A stretch of DNA of 64,000 bases from Pseudarthrobacter chlorophenolicus A6 (GTDB lineage Bacteria > Actinomycetota > Actinomycetes > Actinomycetales > Micrococcaceae): NCBI RefSeq assembly GCF_000022025.1, contig NC_011886.1:4139953-4203952 (forward strand), read 5' to 3'. Made by a program: the position numbers and the translations under genes. This document shows positions 36,680 through 46,145 of this stretch, piece by piece. Each line of letters opens with the position of its first letter. The stretch's first letter is position 1. A model generated the notes under the pieces. The model was not told where the DNA came from. It did no database searches and saw only the letters and a list, made by a program, of their open reading frames with translations.

Positions 36680-38680
36680 ATGACCTCCGCCACGCACAGC
36701 CCGTCCACTGACGCACCGGCTGAAGAAACCCCCGTCCCCGCCGGCAAGATCGGTTCCGGCGTCACCGCGGATGAAGCCCGCGCCGTGGCCGAGGCCGCCC
36801 GGGAAACCGGATGGGACCGGCCCAGCTTTGCCAAGGGCCTGTACCTGGGCAACTTCGACCTCAGCCTGGTCCACCCCTGGCCCACGCCCGATCCTGCCGA
36901 TGTGGAGCGTGGCGAAGCCTTCATGGGCAGGCTCACCGCGTATGCCCGCACCATGGACGGCCGGGTGATCGAGCGTGCGTCACAGATTCCGGACGAGTAC
37001 ATCCGCGGACTGGCGGACCTGGGCGTCTTCGGCATGAAGATTCCCGAGGAGTACGGCGGGCTGGGCCTCTCCCTGGTGTATTACGGCCGTGCCCTTGCGC
37101 TGCTGGGCAGCGTCCACCCCAGCCTCGGCGCGCTCCTTTCGGCGCACCAGTCCATCGGCGTGCCCGAGCCGGTCAAGGTGTTCGGCTCCCCGGAACAGAA
37201 AAAGGAGTACCTGCCCCGGTGCGCGGCCGGCGCCATCACCGCGTTCCTCCTCACCGAACCGGACGTGGGCAGCGACCCCGCCAGGCTGGGCAGCACCGCC
37301 ACACCCGCGGACGACGGCGAGGCCTACCTTTTGGACGGCGTGAAGCTCTGGACCACCAACGGGGTGATCGCGGAACTGGTGGTGGTGATGGCCGTGGTTC
37401 CCGCGCACACGGATGCCGACGGCACAACACACAAGGGCGGCATCAGCGCATTCGTGGTGGAAATGGACTCGCCCGGGATCACGGTGGAGAACCGGAACGC
37501 CTTCATGGGCCTGCGCGGCATCGAAAACGGCGTCACCCGCTTCCACCAGGTCCGGGTACCTGCGGCCAACCGGCTGGGCCGCGAGGGGCAGGGCCTGAAA
37601 ATTGCCCTGACCACCCTTAACACCGGGCGGCTGGCCCTGCCTGCCCTGTGCGTCGCGTCCGGGCGCTGGAGCCTGAAGATCGCCCGCGAATGGTCCAACG
37701 CCCGCACCCAGTGGGGCCGGCCCGTGGGCGAGCACGAAGCTGTGGGAAAGAAGATCGCCTTCATCGCGGCCTCCGCCTTCGCGCTGGATGCCGTGTTCGA
37801 GCTCGCCGCCGAGCTTGCGGACGCAGGCCAGAAGGACGTGCGGATCGAGGCCGCCCTGGCCAAGCTGTGGGCCACGGAAATCAGCTGCCGGATCGCTGAC
37901 GAGCTGGTCCAGATCCGCGGCGGGCGCGGTTTTGAGACCGCGGAGTCCCTGGCCGCACGCGGCGAGCGCGCAGTACCCGCCGAGCAGCAGCTGCGGGACC
38001 TGCGGATCAACAGGATCTTTGAAGGGTCCTCCGAGATCATGCGTCTCCTGATTGCCCGCGAAGCCGTTGACGCGCACCTGGCCGCCGCCGGGGACCTGGC
38101 GTCGCTGGATGCGAGCCTGTCCGACAAAGCCAGGGCCGCCGTCGGCGCCTCCGGCTTCTACGCCAAATGGCTGCCCAAGCTGGTGGCCGGCGCCGGGATG
38201 GACCCGCGCTCCTACAGCGAGTTCGGCCGGCTGGCCCGGCAGCTGCGGTTCGTGGAACGCTCCTCCCGGCGGCTGGCCCGCCAGACCTTCTACGCCATGG
38301 GCAGGTGGCAGGCGAAGCTCGAGCGCAAGCAGGCCTTCCTGGGCCGCGTGGTGGACATCGGCGCTGAACTCTTCGCCATGACAGCGTGCTGCTCGCGCGC
38401 GGAAATGCTGCTCCGCACCGATCCAGGGCGGGCGGCGAGCGCCTACGAACTCGCCGAGGCATACTGCGAGCAGGCGCGGGTGCGGGTGGACGAATACTTC
38501 GACCAGCTGTGGCGGAACACGGACGACGGCGACCACCGCCTCACGCGCAAGGTCCTCGCCGGGGACTACGCCTGGCTGGAGGAGGGGGTCCTGGACCAGT
38601 CCGAGGGCACCGGGCCGTGGATTGCCGATGCCTCCCACGGGGCCTCAGCGAAGGAGAACCTGCACCGCAGGTACCGGTAG
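36680..38680 (+). CDS. Acyl-CoA dehydrogenase, very-long-chain (ACADVL/ACAD9) type
   Basis: 666 residues, longer than the usual 380-400-residue enzymes because of a C-terminal helical extension of about 200 residues, as in VLCAD/ACAD9. It should oxidise acyl-CoA to enoyl-CoA with FAD. Segments seen are FLLTEPDVGSDPA (flavin and substrate binding), NAFMGLRGIENGVTRFHQVRVP, RTQWGRPVGEHEAV, IRGGRGFETAESLAARGERA and the catalytic glutamate in RIFEGSSEIMR. An AGGAGATAACCC ribosome site precedes the ATG. No beta-oxidation partner genes are adjacent. Confidence 0.93.
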   Translation: MTSATHSPSTDAPAEETPVPAGKIGSGVTADEARAVAEAARETGWDRPSFAKGLYLGNFDLSLVHPWPTPDPADVERGEAFMGRLTAYARTMDGRVIERASQIPDEYIRGLADLGVFGMKIPEEYGGLGLSLVYYGRALALLGSVHPSLGALLSAHQSIGVPEPVKVFGSPEQKKEYLPRCAAGAITAFLLTEPDVGSDPARLGSTATPADDGEAYLLDGVKLWTTNGVIAELVVVMAVVPAHTDADGTTHKGGISAFVVEMDSPGITVENRNAFMGLRGIENGVTRFHQVRVPAANRLGREGQGLKIALTTLNTGRLALPALCVASGRWSLKIAREWSNARTQWGRPVGEHEAVGKKIAFIAASAFALDAVFELAAELADAGQKDVRIEAALAKLWATEISCRIADELVQIRGGRGFETAESLAARGERAVPAEQQLRDLRINRIFEGSSEIMRLLIAREAVDAHLAAAGDLASLDASLSDKARAAVGASGFYAKWLPKLVAGAGMDPRSYSEFGRLARQLRFVERSSRRLARQTFYAMGRWQAKLERKQAFLGRVVDIGAELFAMTACCSRAEMLLRTDPGRAASAYELAEAYCEQARVRVDEYFDQLWRNTDDGDHRLTRKVLAGDYAWLEEGVLDQSEGTGPWIADASHGASAKENLHRRYR

Positions 38681-38744
38681 AACCGCAGGTCACGGAACAG
38701 TAAGCATCCTTGCTATCGGGGTGGGGCGGTGGTTGAGTGGATCC

Positions 38745-39671
38745 ATGAGCAGCCCCACGGACCCAGAGAACCTCCCTCCCCGGCGAGCGCGGCAGGACGG
38801 GCGCAGCGAAACCGGCCGGCCCGGCGACGCGGACAGCCAGGCCACAAGCTCCATTGACCGGACTCCCGCTGACAATGCAACGCGTCCCATCGCCCGCACA
38901 TCCGCCGGCGACACCACACGCCCGTACTCTGAGGCACCGGCCGCATCCGCGGAGCGCGACTACCGCCAGGACACCTACGCAGAGCGGACCGACCCCGACC
39001 CCGACCGGGACTACGCGGACCGCAGCGGATCCGCGGCAACCACGCGGACCGCAGCCGTTCCGGCTGCGGCCGTGGACCCGAACCTGGCCGACCGCGAAAC
39101 GGCGGTGGCCCGGCAGAAGGAACAGTTCGGCGGCATCAAGGTAGGCTCCGCATTCTTTGGCTGGCTGACCGCAACCGGCATGGCCGTCCTGCTCACCGCA
39201 CTGGTGGCCGCGGCCGGTACCGCCGTGGGGCTGGCCAACAACACGGACGTCAATGAAGCCGTGGACCAGGCCACCCGGAACAGCGGCACGGTAGGCCTGG
39301 TGGGCATCATTGTGCTGCTGGTGATCCTGTTCGTGTCCTACTACTCCGGCGGCTACGTGGCCGGCCGGATGGCGCGCTTCAATGGTGCCAAGCAGGGCCT
39401 CATGGTGTGGGTCTGGGCGTTGATCGCCGCGATCGTCATCGCCATCCTGGGCCTGGTGGCCGGACAGCAGTTCAATGTGCTGGCCAACCTCAACAGTTTT
39501 CCGCGGATCCCCATCAATGAGGGTGAACTGACCACCACCAGCATCATCGCCGCCGTAGTGGTGGCCGTGGTTGCGCTGGTGGGCGCAGTACTGGGCGGGC
39601 TGGCCGGAATGCACTTCCACCGGAAGGTTGACCGGGCGGGATTCACGCCGGACAACGACTACGCCGAGTAG
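38745..39671 (+). CDS. Membrane protein with long disordered N terminus
   Basis: 308 residues. The first about 130 are polar, rich in Arg, Asp, Thr and Pro (disordered). These are followed by four predicted membrane segments (FGWLTATGMAVLLTALVAAA, GIIVLLVILFVSYYSGG, MVWVWALIAAIVIAILGLVA, SIIAAVVVAVVALVGAVLGG). Similar TM proteins are common in actinobacteria without known function. Its stop codon is directly adjacent to the stop of the convergent YchJ-like gene. Confidence 0.78.
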   Translation: MSSPTDPENLPPRRARQDGRSETGRPGDADSQATSSIDRTPADNATRPIARTSAGDTTRPYSEAPAASAERDYRQDTYAERTDPDPDRDYADRSGSAATTRTAAVPAAAVDPNLADRETAVARQKEQFGGIKVGSAFFGWLTATGMAVLLTALVAAAGTAVGLANNTDVNEAVDQATRNSGTVGLVGIIVLLVILFVSYYSGGYVAGRMARFNGAKQGLMVWVWALIAAIVIAILGLVAGQQFNVLANLNSFPRIPINEGELTTTSIIAAVVVAVVALVGAVLGGLAGMHFHRKVDRAGFTPDNDYAE

Positions 39672-40070
39672 TCAGTCCCGGATGTCCCCGTCCACGTAAA
39701 GCCACCGGCCGCCCGAACGGACAAACCGGCTGGTTTCGTGCAGCACGCCGCGCTCTCCGGTGTGCCGGTAGTGAGCCTTGAACTCCACTGTTCCCGCGGT
39801 GTCGAACGGTCCGCCGCCTCCGGTGGCCGCAATGTCCAGGCGCCGCCACTGCATTTCCGGGTCCAGCTGCAGATCCAGGGGGGCTGTGTCCGGGTGCCAC
39901 GTCCGGAGCAGGTAGTCCCGGTCCAGGAGGACGAAGGCCGTGTACCGGGAACGCATCAGCTGCTCCGCCGTGGCTGCTTCAGCCCCGCCTGAATGGAACC
40001 GGCCGCAGCAGGAGGCGTACTGTTCCCCGGACAGGCAGGGGCAACGGTCCTGTGCTCCGATTTTTGTCAT
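39672..40070 (-). CDS. YchJ-family (SEC-C motif) protein
   Basis: 132 residues. The N terminus has the zinc-binding SEC-C pattern (RCPCLSGEQYASCCGRFH), and then AEQLMRSRYTAFVLLDRDYLLRTWHP, the mark of the YchJ/UPF0225 family with a SnoaL-like fold. Function is not established. It ends with no gap against the convergent membrane protein gene. Confidence 0.9.
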   Translation of the reverse strand: MTKIGAQDRCPCLSGEQYASCCGRFHSGGAEAATAEQLMRSRYTAFVLLDRDYLLRTWHPDTAPLDLQLDPEMQWRRLDIAATGGGGPFDTAGTVEFKAHYRHTGERGVLHETSRFVRSGGRWLYVDGDIRD

Positions 40071-40234
40071 ACGGGGATGCTGTCACATCCGGTAACGGCT
40101 TTGCTACAACCCCGTGGACGCCCCCGCGCCTGGGGCACTGCGGCGCAAAAATCCGTAAGGTGGATACGAAGCTGCTGCCGTGTGTGGGGGCGCCGCCGCG
40201 GGCCCAAGCTGCCGGCAGAGAGGAGAGATGAATC

Positions 40235-40978
40235 GTGGAGAATCCGGACACGCTCGTCCTCAACCTGACCTTTTTGGGCACGGTGGGCGTCGCCTTCCTG
40301 ATCTTCTTTGTCCTCTTCCTCCTGGGCGTCATCACCCTGCTCCTCGCCGGTGTGGGCCGGCTGGCCGCCATCGTCCTGATGCGGCTGTTCGGCAAGGGCA
40401 AACGGAAGGACGGGATGCCCCTGGTGCAGCTCTACGGAACCCGGCTTGGCGAGCCCGAGTCCGGCAACGGCGCTGCGCCAGGATCCGTGCGCCCATCGCG
40501 GGGCTGGGCTGCGGCACTCAAGCCGGCGCGCCTAAAGTCCGCTTTCGCGAAGTCTCCGTTGGCAAAATCGGCGCTGGGCACCGCCGTCGCCCGTAAATCC
40601 GGAACCCGCCGTGAGCAAGCCGTCCTGGCCGAGGACTGGGCCTCCGCCGTGGCCGAAGCCGACGCCCGCGCCACGGCCCGGGAGCGCGCCGCGAACCCCG
40701 AAATCAAGCTCTCGGTGCGGGACCTCCCTGATCCTGCGGTTCCGGCGGAGAAGGTGGAGTCCGTGGCGCCGCTCGTGGAATCTGCGCTGCACAACCACCG
40801 CCCCGTCCGCGAAGTCCCGCACTCCTTCACGAAGCCCAAGGCTCCGCAGGTGCTGCCGCCGCTGGACACAGGATCGCTGGTGTCCCTCTCCGCGCAGCAG
40901 GTACTCAAGCATGGCCAGGACCAGAAAAGGACGGAATCCGACGCCACTGCACGGAACGGGGGACGGCCCTTACCCTGA
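40235..40978 (+). CDS. Single-pass membrane protein of unknown function
   Basis: 247 residues. An N-terminal hydrophobic segment (residues about 8-45, possibly two helices) is followed by a basic stretch (LFGKGKRKDG) and a long polar cytoplasmic-like region rich in Ala, Arg and Pro. It starts with GTG at 40235 after AGGAGAG. I do not recognise the family. Confidence 0.65.
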   Translation: MENPDTLVLNLTFLGTVGVAFLIFFVLFLLGVITLLLAGVGRLAAIVLMRLFGKGKRKDGMPLVQLYGTRLGEPESGNGAAPGSVRPSRGWAAALKPARLKSAFAKSPLAKSALGTAVARKSGTRREQAVLAEDWASAVAEADARATARERAANPEIKLSVRDLPDPAVPAEKVESVAPLVESALHNHRPVREVPHSFTKPKAPQVLPPLDTGSLVSLSAQQVLKHGQDQKRTESDATARNGGRPLP

Positions 40979-41005
40979 GCAACCATCTCCGCTAGCGTGA
41001 AGCCC

Positions 41006-42010
41006 ATGGAATTCAGATACCTCGGAAACAGCGGTTTCAAAGTCTCGGAAATTACTTTCGGCAACTGGTTGACGCACGGCTCCCAGGTGGAGAACGACGT
41101 CGCTTCCCAGTGCGTGCGCGCCGCCCTCGATGCCGGCATCAGCACCTTCGACACTGCCGACGTGTACGCCAACACCGCGGCGGAAACGGTCCTGGGCGAG
41201 GCCCTGAAGGGCGAACGCCGCGAATCGCTGGAGATCTTCACGAAGGTCTTCGGCCCCACCGGTCCCAAGGGCAAGAACGATCTTGGCCTGTCCCGCAAGC
41301 ACATCATGGATTCCGTCAACGGCTCCCTGCGCCGGCTGCAGACGGACTACATCGACCTCTACCAGGCCCACCGGTACGACTTCGAAACGCCGCTTGAGGA
41401 GACCATGCAGGCCTTCGCGGACATCGTCCGCCAGGGCAAGGCCCTGTACATCGGCGTCAGCGAATGGACCGCGGACCAGCTCCGGGAAGGGCACAAGCTG
41501 TCCCGCGAGCTGGGGTTCCAGCTGATTTCCAACCAGCCCCAGTACTCCATGCTCTGGCGCGTCATCGAAGCCGAGGTGGTGCCGGCGTCGGAGGAACTGG
41601 GCGTGTCCCAGATTGTCTGGTCACCCATGGCCCAAGGTGTCCTGAGCGGCAAGTACCTTCCCGGCCAGCCGGCACCCGAAGGCAGCCGCGCCACCGACGA
41701 AAAGGGCGGCGCCAAAATGATCTCGCGGTGGATGCGCGACGACGTCCTGCAGGGCGTGCAGGACCTCAAGCCGGTTGCTGAGGAGGCGGGCCTGTCCATG
41801 CCGCAGCTCGCCGTGGCCTGGGTGCTGCAGAACCCCAACGTGGCTTCCGCGATCGTGGGTGCCTCGCGGCCGGAGCAGATCGCCGACAGCGTGGCTGCCG
41901 CCGGCGTGAAGCTGGAGCCGGACGTCCTGAAGAAGATAGACGACGCCATAGGTGCCCTCGCCGAACGCGACCCCGCCCAGACCAAGTCCCCCGCCACGCG
42001 GGAAGCCTAG
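41006..42010 (+). CDS. Aldo/keto reductase, potassium-channel beta-subunit-like
   Basis: 334 residues; NADPH-dependent oxidoreductase of the AKR superfamily. Seen are the start MEFRYLGNSGFKVSEITFGN, the catalytic Asp/Tyr in FDTADVYAN, the lysine in IFTKVFGP, the histidine in LYQAHRYD, and the cofactor-binding IVGASRPEQI near the end. The IDLYQAH and VSEWTADQL segments are typical of the Kv-beta/YghZ group. The ATG at 41006 is preferred over a GTG at 40997. A reductase-like partner follows 5 bases later. Confidence 0.92.
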   Translation: MEFRYLGNSGFKVSEITFGNWLTHGSQVENDVASQCVRAALDAGISTFDTADVYANTAAETVLGEALKGERRESLEIFTKVFGPTGPKGKNDLGLSRKHIMDSVNGSLRRLQTDYIDLYQAHRYDFETPLEETMQAFADIVRQGKALYIGVSEWTADQLREGHKLSRELGFQLISNQPQYSMLWRVIEAEVVPASEELGVSQIVWSPMAQGVLSGKYLPGQPAPEGSRATDEKGGAKMISRWMRDDVLQGVQDLKPVAEEAGLSMPQLAVAWVLQNPNVASAIVGASRPEQIADSVAAAGVKLEPDVLKKIDDAIGALAERDPAQTKSPATREA

Positions 42011-42014
42011 GCGC

Positions 42015-42869
42015 ATGGCGGCGGACCTGCCGGACCTTGCGGTCACCGGCTCCACCAGCGGGCTGGGCGGCATCGTGGCCCGGGAACTTGCAGGCGCCGG
42101 TTTCGCCCAGCGCCTGCTGGTGCGGGACCCGTCCCGCGCGCCTGACCTGGAGCAGGCGGCCACCGCCGTGTGCAGCTACGGCGACGCGGAGGCCGCCAGG
42201 AGTGCCCTTGAGGGGGTCCGGGTGTTGTTCATGGTGTCCGCCGCGGAGGCGGAGGACCGGTTGCAGCAGCACTTTGCGTTCGTGGATGCCGCGGCCGCAG
42301 CCGGTGTGGAGCACGTGGTGTACACGTCCTTTTACGGGGCGGCCCCGGATGCCACGTTCACGCTGGCCCGGGACCACTACGCCACGGAAGAGCGGATCCG
42401 GGCCTCCGGGATGGATTACACGTTCCTTCGGGACAACTTCTACCTGGACTTCCTGCCCCTGATGACCGATGACCAGGGGGTTATCAGGGGCCCGGCCGGT
42501 GACGGCGTGTTTTCCGGGGTGGCGCGGGAGGACATTGCACGCAGTGCGGTGGCCGTGCTGCGGGACCCTGCCATCCACAAGGGCAAGACCTACCGCCTCA
42601 CGGGCCCCGAAGAGCTTTCCATGGCACGGGCTGCGGAGATCATCAGCGAAGGCACCGGCAGGAACGTGAGCTTCCAGGCGGAGACGGTGGAGGAAGCCTA
42701 CGCATCACGGGCACCCTACAACGCGCCGCAGTGGCAGCTGGATGCGTGGGTCAGCACGTACACCGCCATGGCGGCAGGCGAGATGGCAGGCATCTCACTC
42801 GACGTGCACGGCCTGACGGGCCAGGACCCCATCAGCCTTGCGGAGTTCCTGACCAGGCCCGTGCTGTAG
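42015..42869 (+). CDS. NmrA-like/atypical SDR NAD(P)-binding protein
   Basis: 284 residues with an atypical SDR fold. The N-terminal nucleotide motif is VTGSTSGLGGIVARELAGAG. VRVLFMVSA, VEHVVYTSFYGAAPDATFTLARDHYATEERIRASGMDYTFLR and VFSGVAREDIARSAVAVL follow, as in NmrA/QOR2-type proteins. QOR2 relatives reduce quinones, but the activity here is not proven. It lies 5 bases after the aldo/keto reductase gene, so they are probably co-transcribed. Confidence 0.88.
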   Translation: MAADLPDLAVTGSTSGLGGIVARELAGAGFAQRLLVRDPSRAPDLEQAATAVCSYGDAEAARSALEGVRVLFMVSAAEAEDRLQQHFAFVDAAAAAGVEHVVYTSFYGAAPDATFTLARDHYATEERIRASGMDYTFLRDNFYLDFLPLMTDDQGVIRGPAGDGVFSGVAREDIARSAVAVLRDPAIHKGKTYRLTGPEELSMARAAEIISEGTGRNVSFQAETVEEAYASRAPYNAPQWQLDAWVSTYTAMAAGEMAGISLDVHGLTGQDPISLAEFLTRPVL

Positions 42870-42902
42870 CGGTTCTTGCGCCTTCAGGGCGTTGACGGGC
42901 GC

Positions 42903-42944
42903 GCGGGGCGGGCGTAAACCAGAAGCAAGGAACGCCCGCCCCGC
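42903..42944 (+). terminator. Terminator after the reductase pair
   Basis: A 13-bp perfect GC-rich stem (GCGGGGCGGGCGT) with a 16-base loop lies between the NmrA-like gene and the sulfite-oxidase-family gene. No U-tract. Confidence 0.6.
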
Positions 42945-42970
42945 CATCCGCCCCACAGAATCGCAGCGCC

Positions 42971-44089
42971 ATGACGCAGACCCAAGACAACCTGCAGTCC
43001 GTCCAGGCGGCTACCCCGGAGGGCACGGCACCCGTCGGGCCCACCACCGGCCCGCTCACCGCGGAGGAACTCCAGCTCTCGGCCCGCAACCACTCCATGC
43101 CGCTGGAGGCGATGCGCCGCGATGTCACGCCACCGGGCCTGCACTATGTCCTCACACACTTCGATATTCCGGACATCGATGCGGCGTCCTGGCACCTGCT
43201 GATCGGCGGGGCGGTGGAACGGTCCCTGGAACTGAGCATGGCGGCCCTGCGCAAGGACCCTGCCATCACCGTCCCCGTGACGCTTGAGTGCGCCGGCAAC
43301 GGACGGTCCCTGCTCAGCCCCCGGCCCATCAGCCAGCCCTGGGTCCTTGAAGCCGTGGGGACGGCGTACTGGACGGGTGTTCCGCTCGCCTACCTGCTGG
43401 GCAAGGCGGGCGTCCTGCCCAGTGCCCGGGAAGTCGTCTTTACCGGTGCCGACGCCGGGATCCAGGGCGGCGTCCGGCAGCGGTACGCGCGCAGCCTGCC
43501 GATCCGCGAGGCGATGCGGGCCGACGTGGTGCTTGCCTACACGATGAACGGCCACGAACTCCCGCCCCAGCACGGCTACCCCCTGCGCCTGGTGGTCCCC
43601 GGCTGGTACGGCATGGCCAGCGTGAAGTGGCTGGAATCCATCGAGGTGGTCACCGCCCCCTTCACCGGCTACCAGCAGCACGTCGCCTACCGCTACCAGG
43701 ATTCCGCGGACGACGCCGGCACACCGGTTTCGCGCATCAGGGTGCGTTCGCTGATGGTTCCGCCGGGCATTCCGGACTTCCTCACACGGAACCGGACCCT
43801 GGCCGCCGGGCCTGTCCTGCTGCAGGGCCGGGCGTGGTCCGGTGGGGGTGCGGTGACCGGAGTGGACGTCGGCATTGACGGGGCCTGGCTGCCGGCGCAG
43901 CTGGAGAAGCCGCTGGGTGGATTTGCGTGGCGGAAGTGGACGCTGCCGTGGGTGGCGGAGCCCGGCGAGCACGTGCTGTCCTGCCGCGCCACTGATGCCA
44001 CCGGCGCCACCCAACCCCTGGAGCAGAACTGGAACTACCAGGGCATGGCCAACAACATGGTGCAGCAGGTCCGGGTGACAGTGGCCTAA
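42971..44089 (+). CDS. Sulfite-oxidase-family molybdopterin enzyme
   Basis: 372 residues. The molybdenum-binding cysteine is in VTLECAGNGRS. Substrate and cofactor segments include GVPLAYLL, FTGADAG, LAYTMNGHELPPQHGYPLRLVVPGWYGMASVKWL, followed by a C-terminal dimerisation domain (residues about 245-372). There is no signal peptide or haem domain, so this is probably a cytoplasmic oxidase or reductase. The true substrate (sulfite or other) cannot be told from sequence. Confidence 0.92.
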   Translation: MTQTQDNLQSVQAATPEGTAPVGPTTGPLTAEELQLSARNHSMPLEAMRRDVTPPGLHYVLTHFDIPDIDAASWHLLIGGAVERSLELSMAALRKDPAITVPVTLECAGNGRSLLSPRPISQPWVLEAVGTAYWTGVPLAYLLGKAGVLPSAREVVFTGADAGIQGGVRQRYARSLPIREAMRADVVLAYTMNGHELPPQHGYPLRLVVPGWYGMASVKWLESIEVVTAPFTGYQQHVAYRYQDSADDAGTPVSRIRVRSLMVPPGIPDFLTRNRTLAAGPVLLQGRAWSGGGAVTGVDVGIDGAWLPAQLEKPLGGFAWRKWTLPWVAEPGEHVLSCRATDATGATQPLEQNWNYQGMANNMVQQVRVTVA

Positions 44090-44129
44090 GGCTGGGGTCC
44101 GGGCGCCGGGGCTATACTCGGTGCCAACC

Positions 44130-44513
44130 ATGACGAGCCTTCCCTCCTCCCCCGCCAGCGCCCGCATTGACGCGTGGCTGTGGGCCATCCGCGCCTACAA
44201 GACGCGTTCGGCCGCCACCGCAGCCTGCCGCGCCGGCCATGTCCGCCTCAACGGCACACCGGCCAAGGCATCCGCCACCCTCGTCACCGGCGATAAGGTG
44301 ACGGTCCGGATGCCCGGCTATGAGCGGATTCTTGAGGTCCGCCGCCTGATCGTCAAACGCGTCGGCGCGGAGGTGGCCTCTCACTGCTTCACGGACCACA
44401 CCCCGCCCCGGCCCGTGGCCCCCGCCCTGGGGATCCCGCAGCGGGACCGGGGCACCGGCCGTCCCACGAAGAAGGACCGGCGGGACATGGAACGCCTCCG
44501 CGGGTCCGCATGA
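44130..44513 (+). CDS. S4-domain RNA-binding protein (Hsp15-like)
   Basis: 127 residues with an N-terminal S4 domain (RIDAWLWAIRAYKTRSAATAACRAGHVRLNG) and a basic C-terminal tail rich in Arg/Lys (KKDRRDMERLRG). Hsp15 relatives bind free 50S subunits that carry a blocked nascent chain. A TATACT box at 44113-44118 lies 11 bases before the ATG, suggesting a very short leader; a GTG at 44121 is a less likely start. Confidence 0.88.
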   Translation: MTSLPSSPASARIDAWLWAIRAYKTRSAATAACRAGHVRLNGTPAKASATLVTGDKVTVRMPGYERILEVRRLIVKRVGAEVASHCFTDHTPPRPVAPALGIPQRDRGTGRPTKKDRRDMERLRGSA

Positions 44514-44545
44514 CGTGCCGTGGGCAGCGGCCGGATTCCCCGTGG

Positions 44546-44601
44546 CGGCAGCACAGTGACAGCACCCCGGTGACGGCAACACGGTGACGGCAACACGATG
44601 A
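44546..44601. repeat. Four tandem 14-base repeats containing the start codon of the next gene
   Basis: Units begin at 44546, 44560, 44574 and 44588 with the pattern CGGCAACACGGTGA. The fourth unit holds the ATG (44598) of the amidohydrolase gene. Three earlier copies offer GTG in the same place but in other reading frames. Confidence 0.85.
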
Positions 44602-46115
44602 CGGACGCTGCCGCGGAACTGATCCTGGCCTCCGTGCGCCGCCCCGGGTCGAAGGCACCTGTGGACGTGCACCTCCGCGGCGGGGTGGTGGCAGGGGTCA
44701 GCCCGGCGGGGACGCTGGCGCACAAAGCCAGGCCCCTCAGGACCGTCGACTGCGCCGGCCGGTTCATCATCCCGGGCCTGTGGGATGAACACGTCCATTT
44801 CACCCAGTGGGCGCTGCACGCGAACCGGCTGGACCTCTCTGCGGCGACGTCCGCACACGAGGCGGCCGCCGCCGTCGGACGCTTCATTGCCGCGGATCCT
44901 GCGGACGGGACCGGACCCGGCCACCCGATCACCGCCGTGGGTGTGGGCTTCCGGGATGCCCTCTGGCCGGATACGCCCACGTTGGCCATGCTCGATGCCG
45001 CCGCCGGGGAACGGCCGGCCGCGCTGATCAGCCATGACCTGCACTGTGTGTGGGTGAACACCGCTGCCGCCCGCCGCTACGGGCTCCGGGCGGACGCCTC
45101 GGGCCTGCTCCGCGAAGAACCCGCCTTCCTCCTGACCCGTGAGCTGGGCCGGCTGCCGGATGCCGTGGTGGACGGCTGGATCAGCCAGGCCGCCAAGGAT
45201 GCAGCCGCCAGGGGCGTGGTGGGCGTAGTTGATTTTGAGATGACGTGGAACCGCGATCCGTGGCTGCGGCGGATGGCCGCCGGTTTCGACAGCCTGCGCG
45301 TGGAGGCCGGCGTGTACCCGGCGGACCTGGAGCGGGCTGCGGCAGAGGGCCTGCGGACGGACAGGGAGGTACCCGGAGGCAACGGTTTGCTCCGCACCGG
45401 CCCGCTGAAAGTCCTGATTGACGGGTCCCTGAACACCCGGACCGCATATTGCGTGGATCCCTACCCTTTCGGCGGGCATGGCCTGCTGACCGTTCCGATA
45501 GATGAACTGCGGGCCCTGCTGCGGCGGGCAGCGGAAACCGGGTTTGTTCCGGCAGTCCATGCCATCGGTGATGCCGCCAACCGGGTGGCTTTGGACGCGT
45601 TCGAGCATGCGGGCATCGGTGGCCGGATTGAGCATGCCCAGTTTGTCCGGCGGGAGGATTTTGCCCGTTTCACTGCCTTGGGCGTGGTGGCCAGCGTGCA
45701 GCCGGCGCATGCGCTGGACGACCGGGACGCCGCAGAGGCCAACTGGAGCGGGCGGACAGACCGGGCTTTCCCGCTGCGGTCGCTGCTCGACGCAGGTGCC
45801 ACGCTGGCGCTGGGATCGGATGCGCCGGTTGCCGCGCTGGATCCCTGGGCAGCGGTGTCGGCCGCCACCACGCGCTCTTCCTTCGACGGCCGCGACCCGT
45901 GGGAGCCGCAGGAAGCCATCACCCGCGAGCAGGCCCTGGCCGCCTCCACCCGGGGCCGCGGCACCGTGCAGGTGGGCAGCCCGGCGGACCTGGTGCTTCT
46001 TGACGCCGATCCCCTGGCGGTTCCGGACGCCGGGCTGGCGGGGATGCCCGTCGCGGCGACGCTGGTGGGCGGGTATTTCACGTACGACGGCGGATGGGCG
46101 GCTTCGCAGGGCTAG
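44598..46115 (+). CDS. Amidohydrolase family protein (YtcJ-like)
   Basis: 505 residues of the amidohydrolase superfamily 3 type. Metal-binding segments are IIPGLWDEHVHF (His-x-His), VPAVHAIGDAANR, RIEHAQFV and ALGSDAPVAALDPWAAV. The C terminus has the QALAASTRG and GSPADLVLLDADPL layout of the composite domain. YtcJ-type enzymes hydrolyse C-N bonds of unknown natural substrates. No clear ribosome site is seen because the start lies in a tandem repeat, so the start is uncertain. Confidence 0.88.
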   Translation: MTDAAAELILASVRRPGSKAPVDVHLRGGVVAGVSPAGTLAHKARPLRTVDCAGRFIIPGLWDEHVHFTQWALHANRLDLSAATSAHEAAAAVGRFIAADPADGTGPGHPITAVGVGFRDALWPDTPTLAMLDAAAGERPAALISHDLHCVWVNTAAARRYGLRADASGLLREEPAFLLTRELGRLPDAVVDGWISQAAKDAAARGVVGVVDFEMTWNRDPWLRRMAAGFDSLRVEAGVYPADLERAAAEGLRTDREVPGGNGLLRTGPLKVLIDGSLNTRTAYCVDPYPFGGHGLLTVPIDELRALLRRAAETGFVPAVHAIGDAANRVALDAFEHAGIGGRIEHAQFVRREDFARFTALGVVASVQPAHALDDRDAAEANWSGRTDRAFPLRSLLDAGATLALGSDAPVAALDPWAAVSAATTRSSFDGRDPWEPQEAITREQALAASTRGRGTVQVGSPADLVLLDADPLAVPDAGLAGMPVAATLVGGYFTYDGGWAASQG

Positions 46116-46145
46116 GCGGCGGGACCTGCCGGGCTGCCTTCGCCG

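Noticed and set aside
36980..38638. Long minus-strand frame opposite the acyl-CoA dehydrogenase
   Set aside because: Same reason: mirrored codon bias and no family motif.
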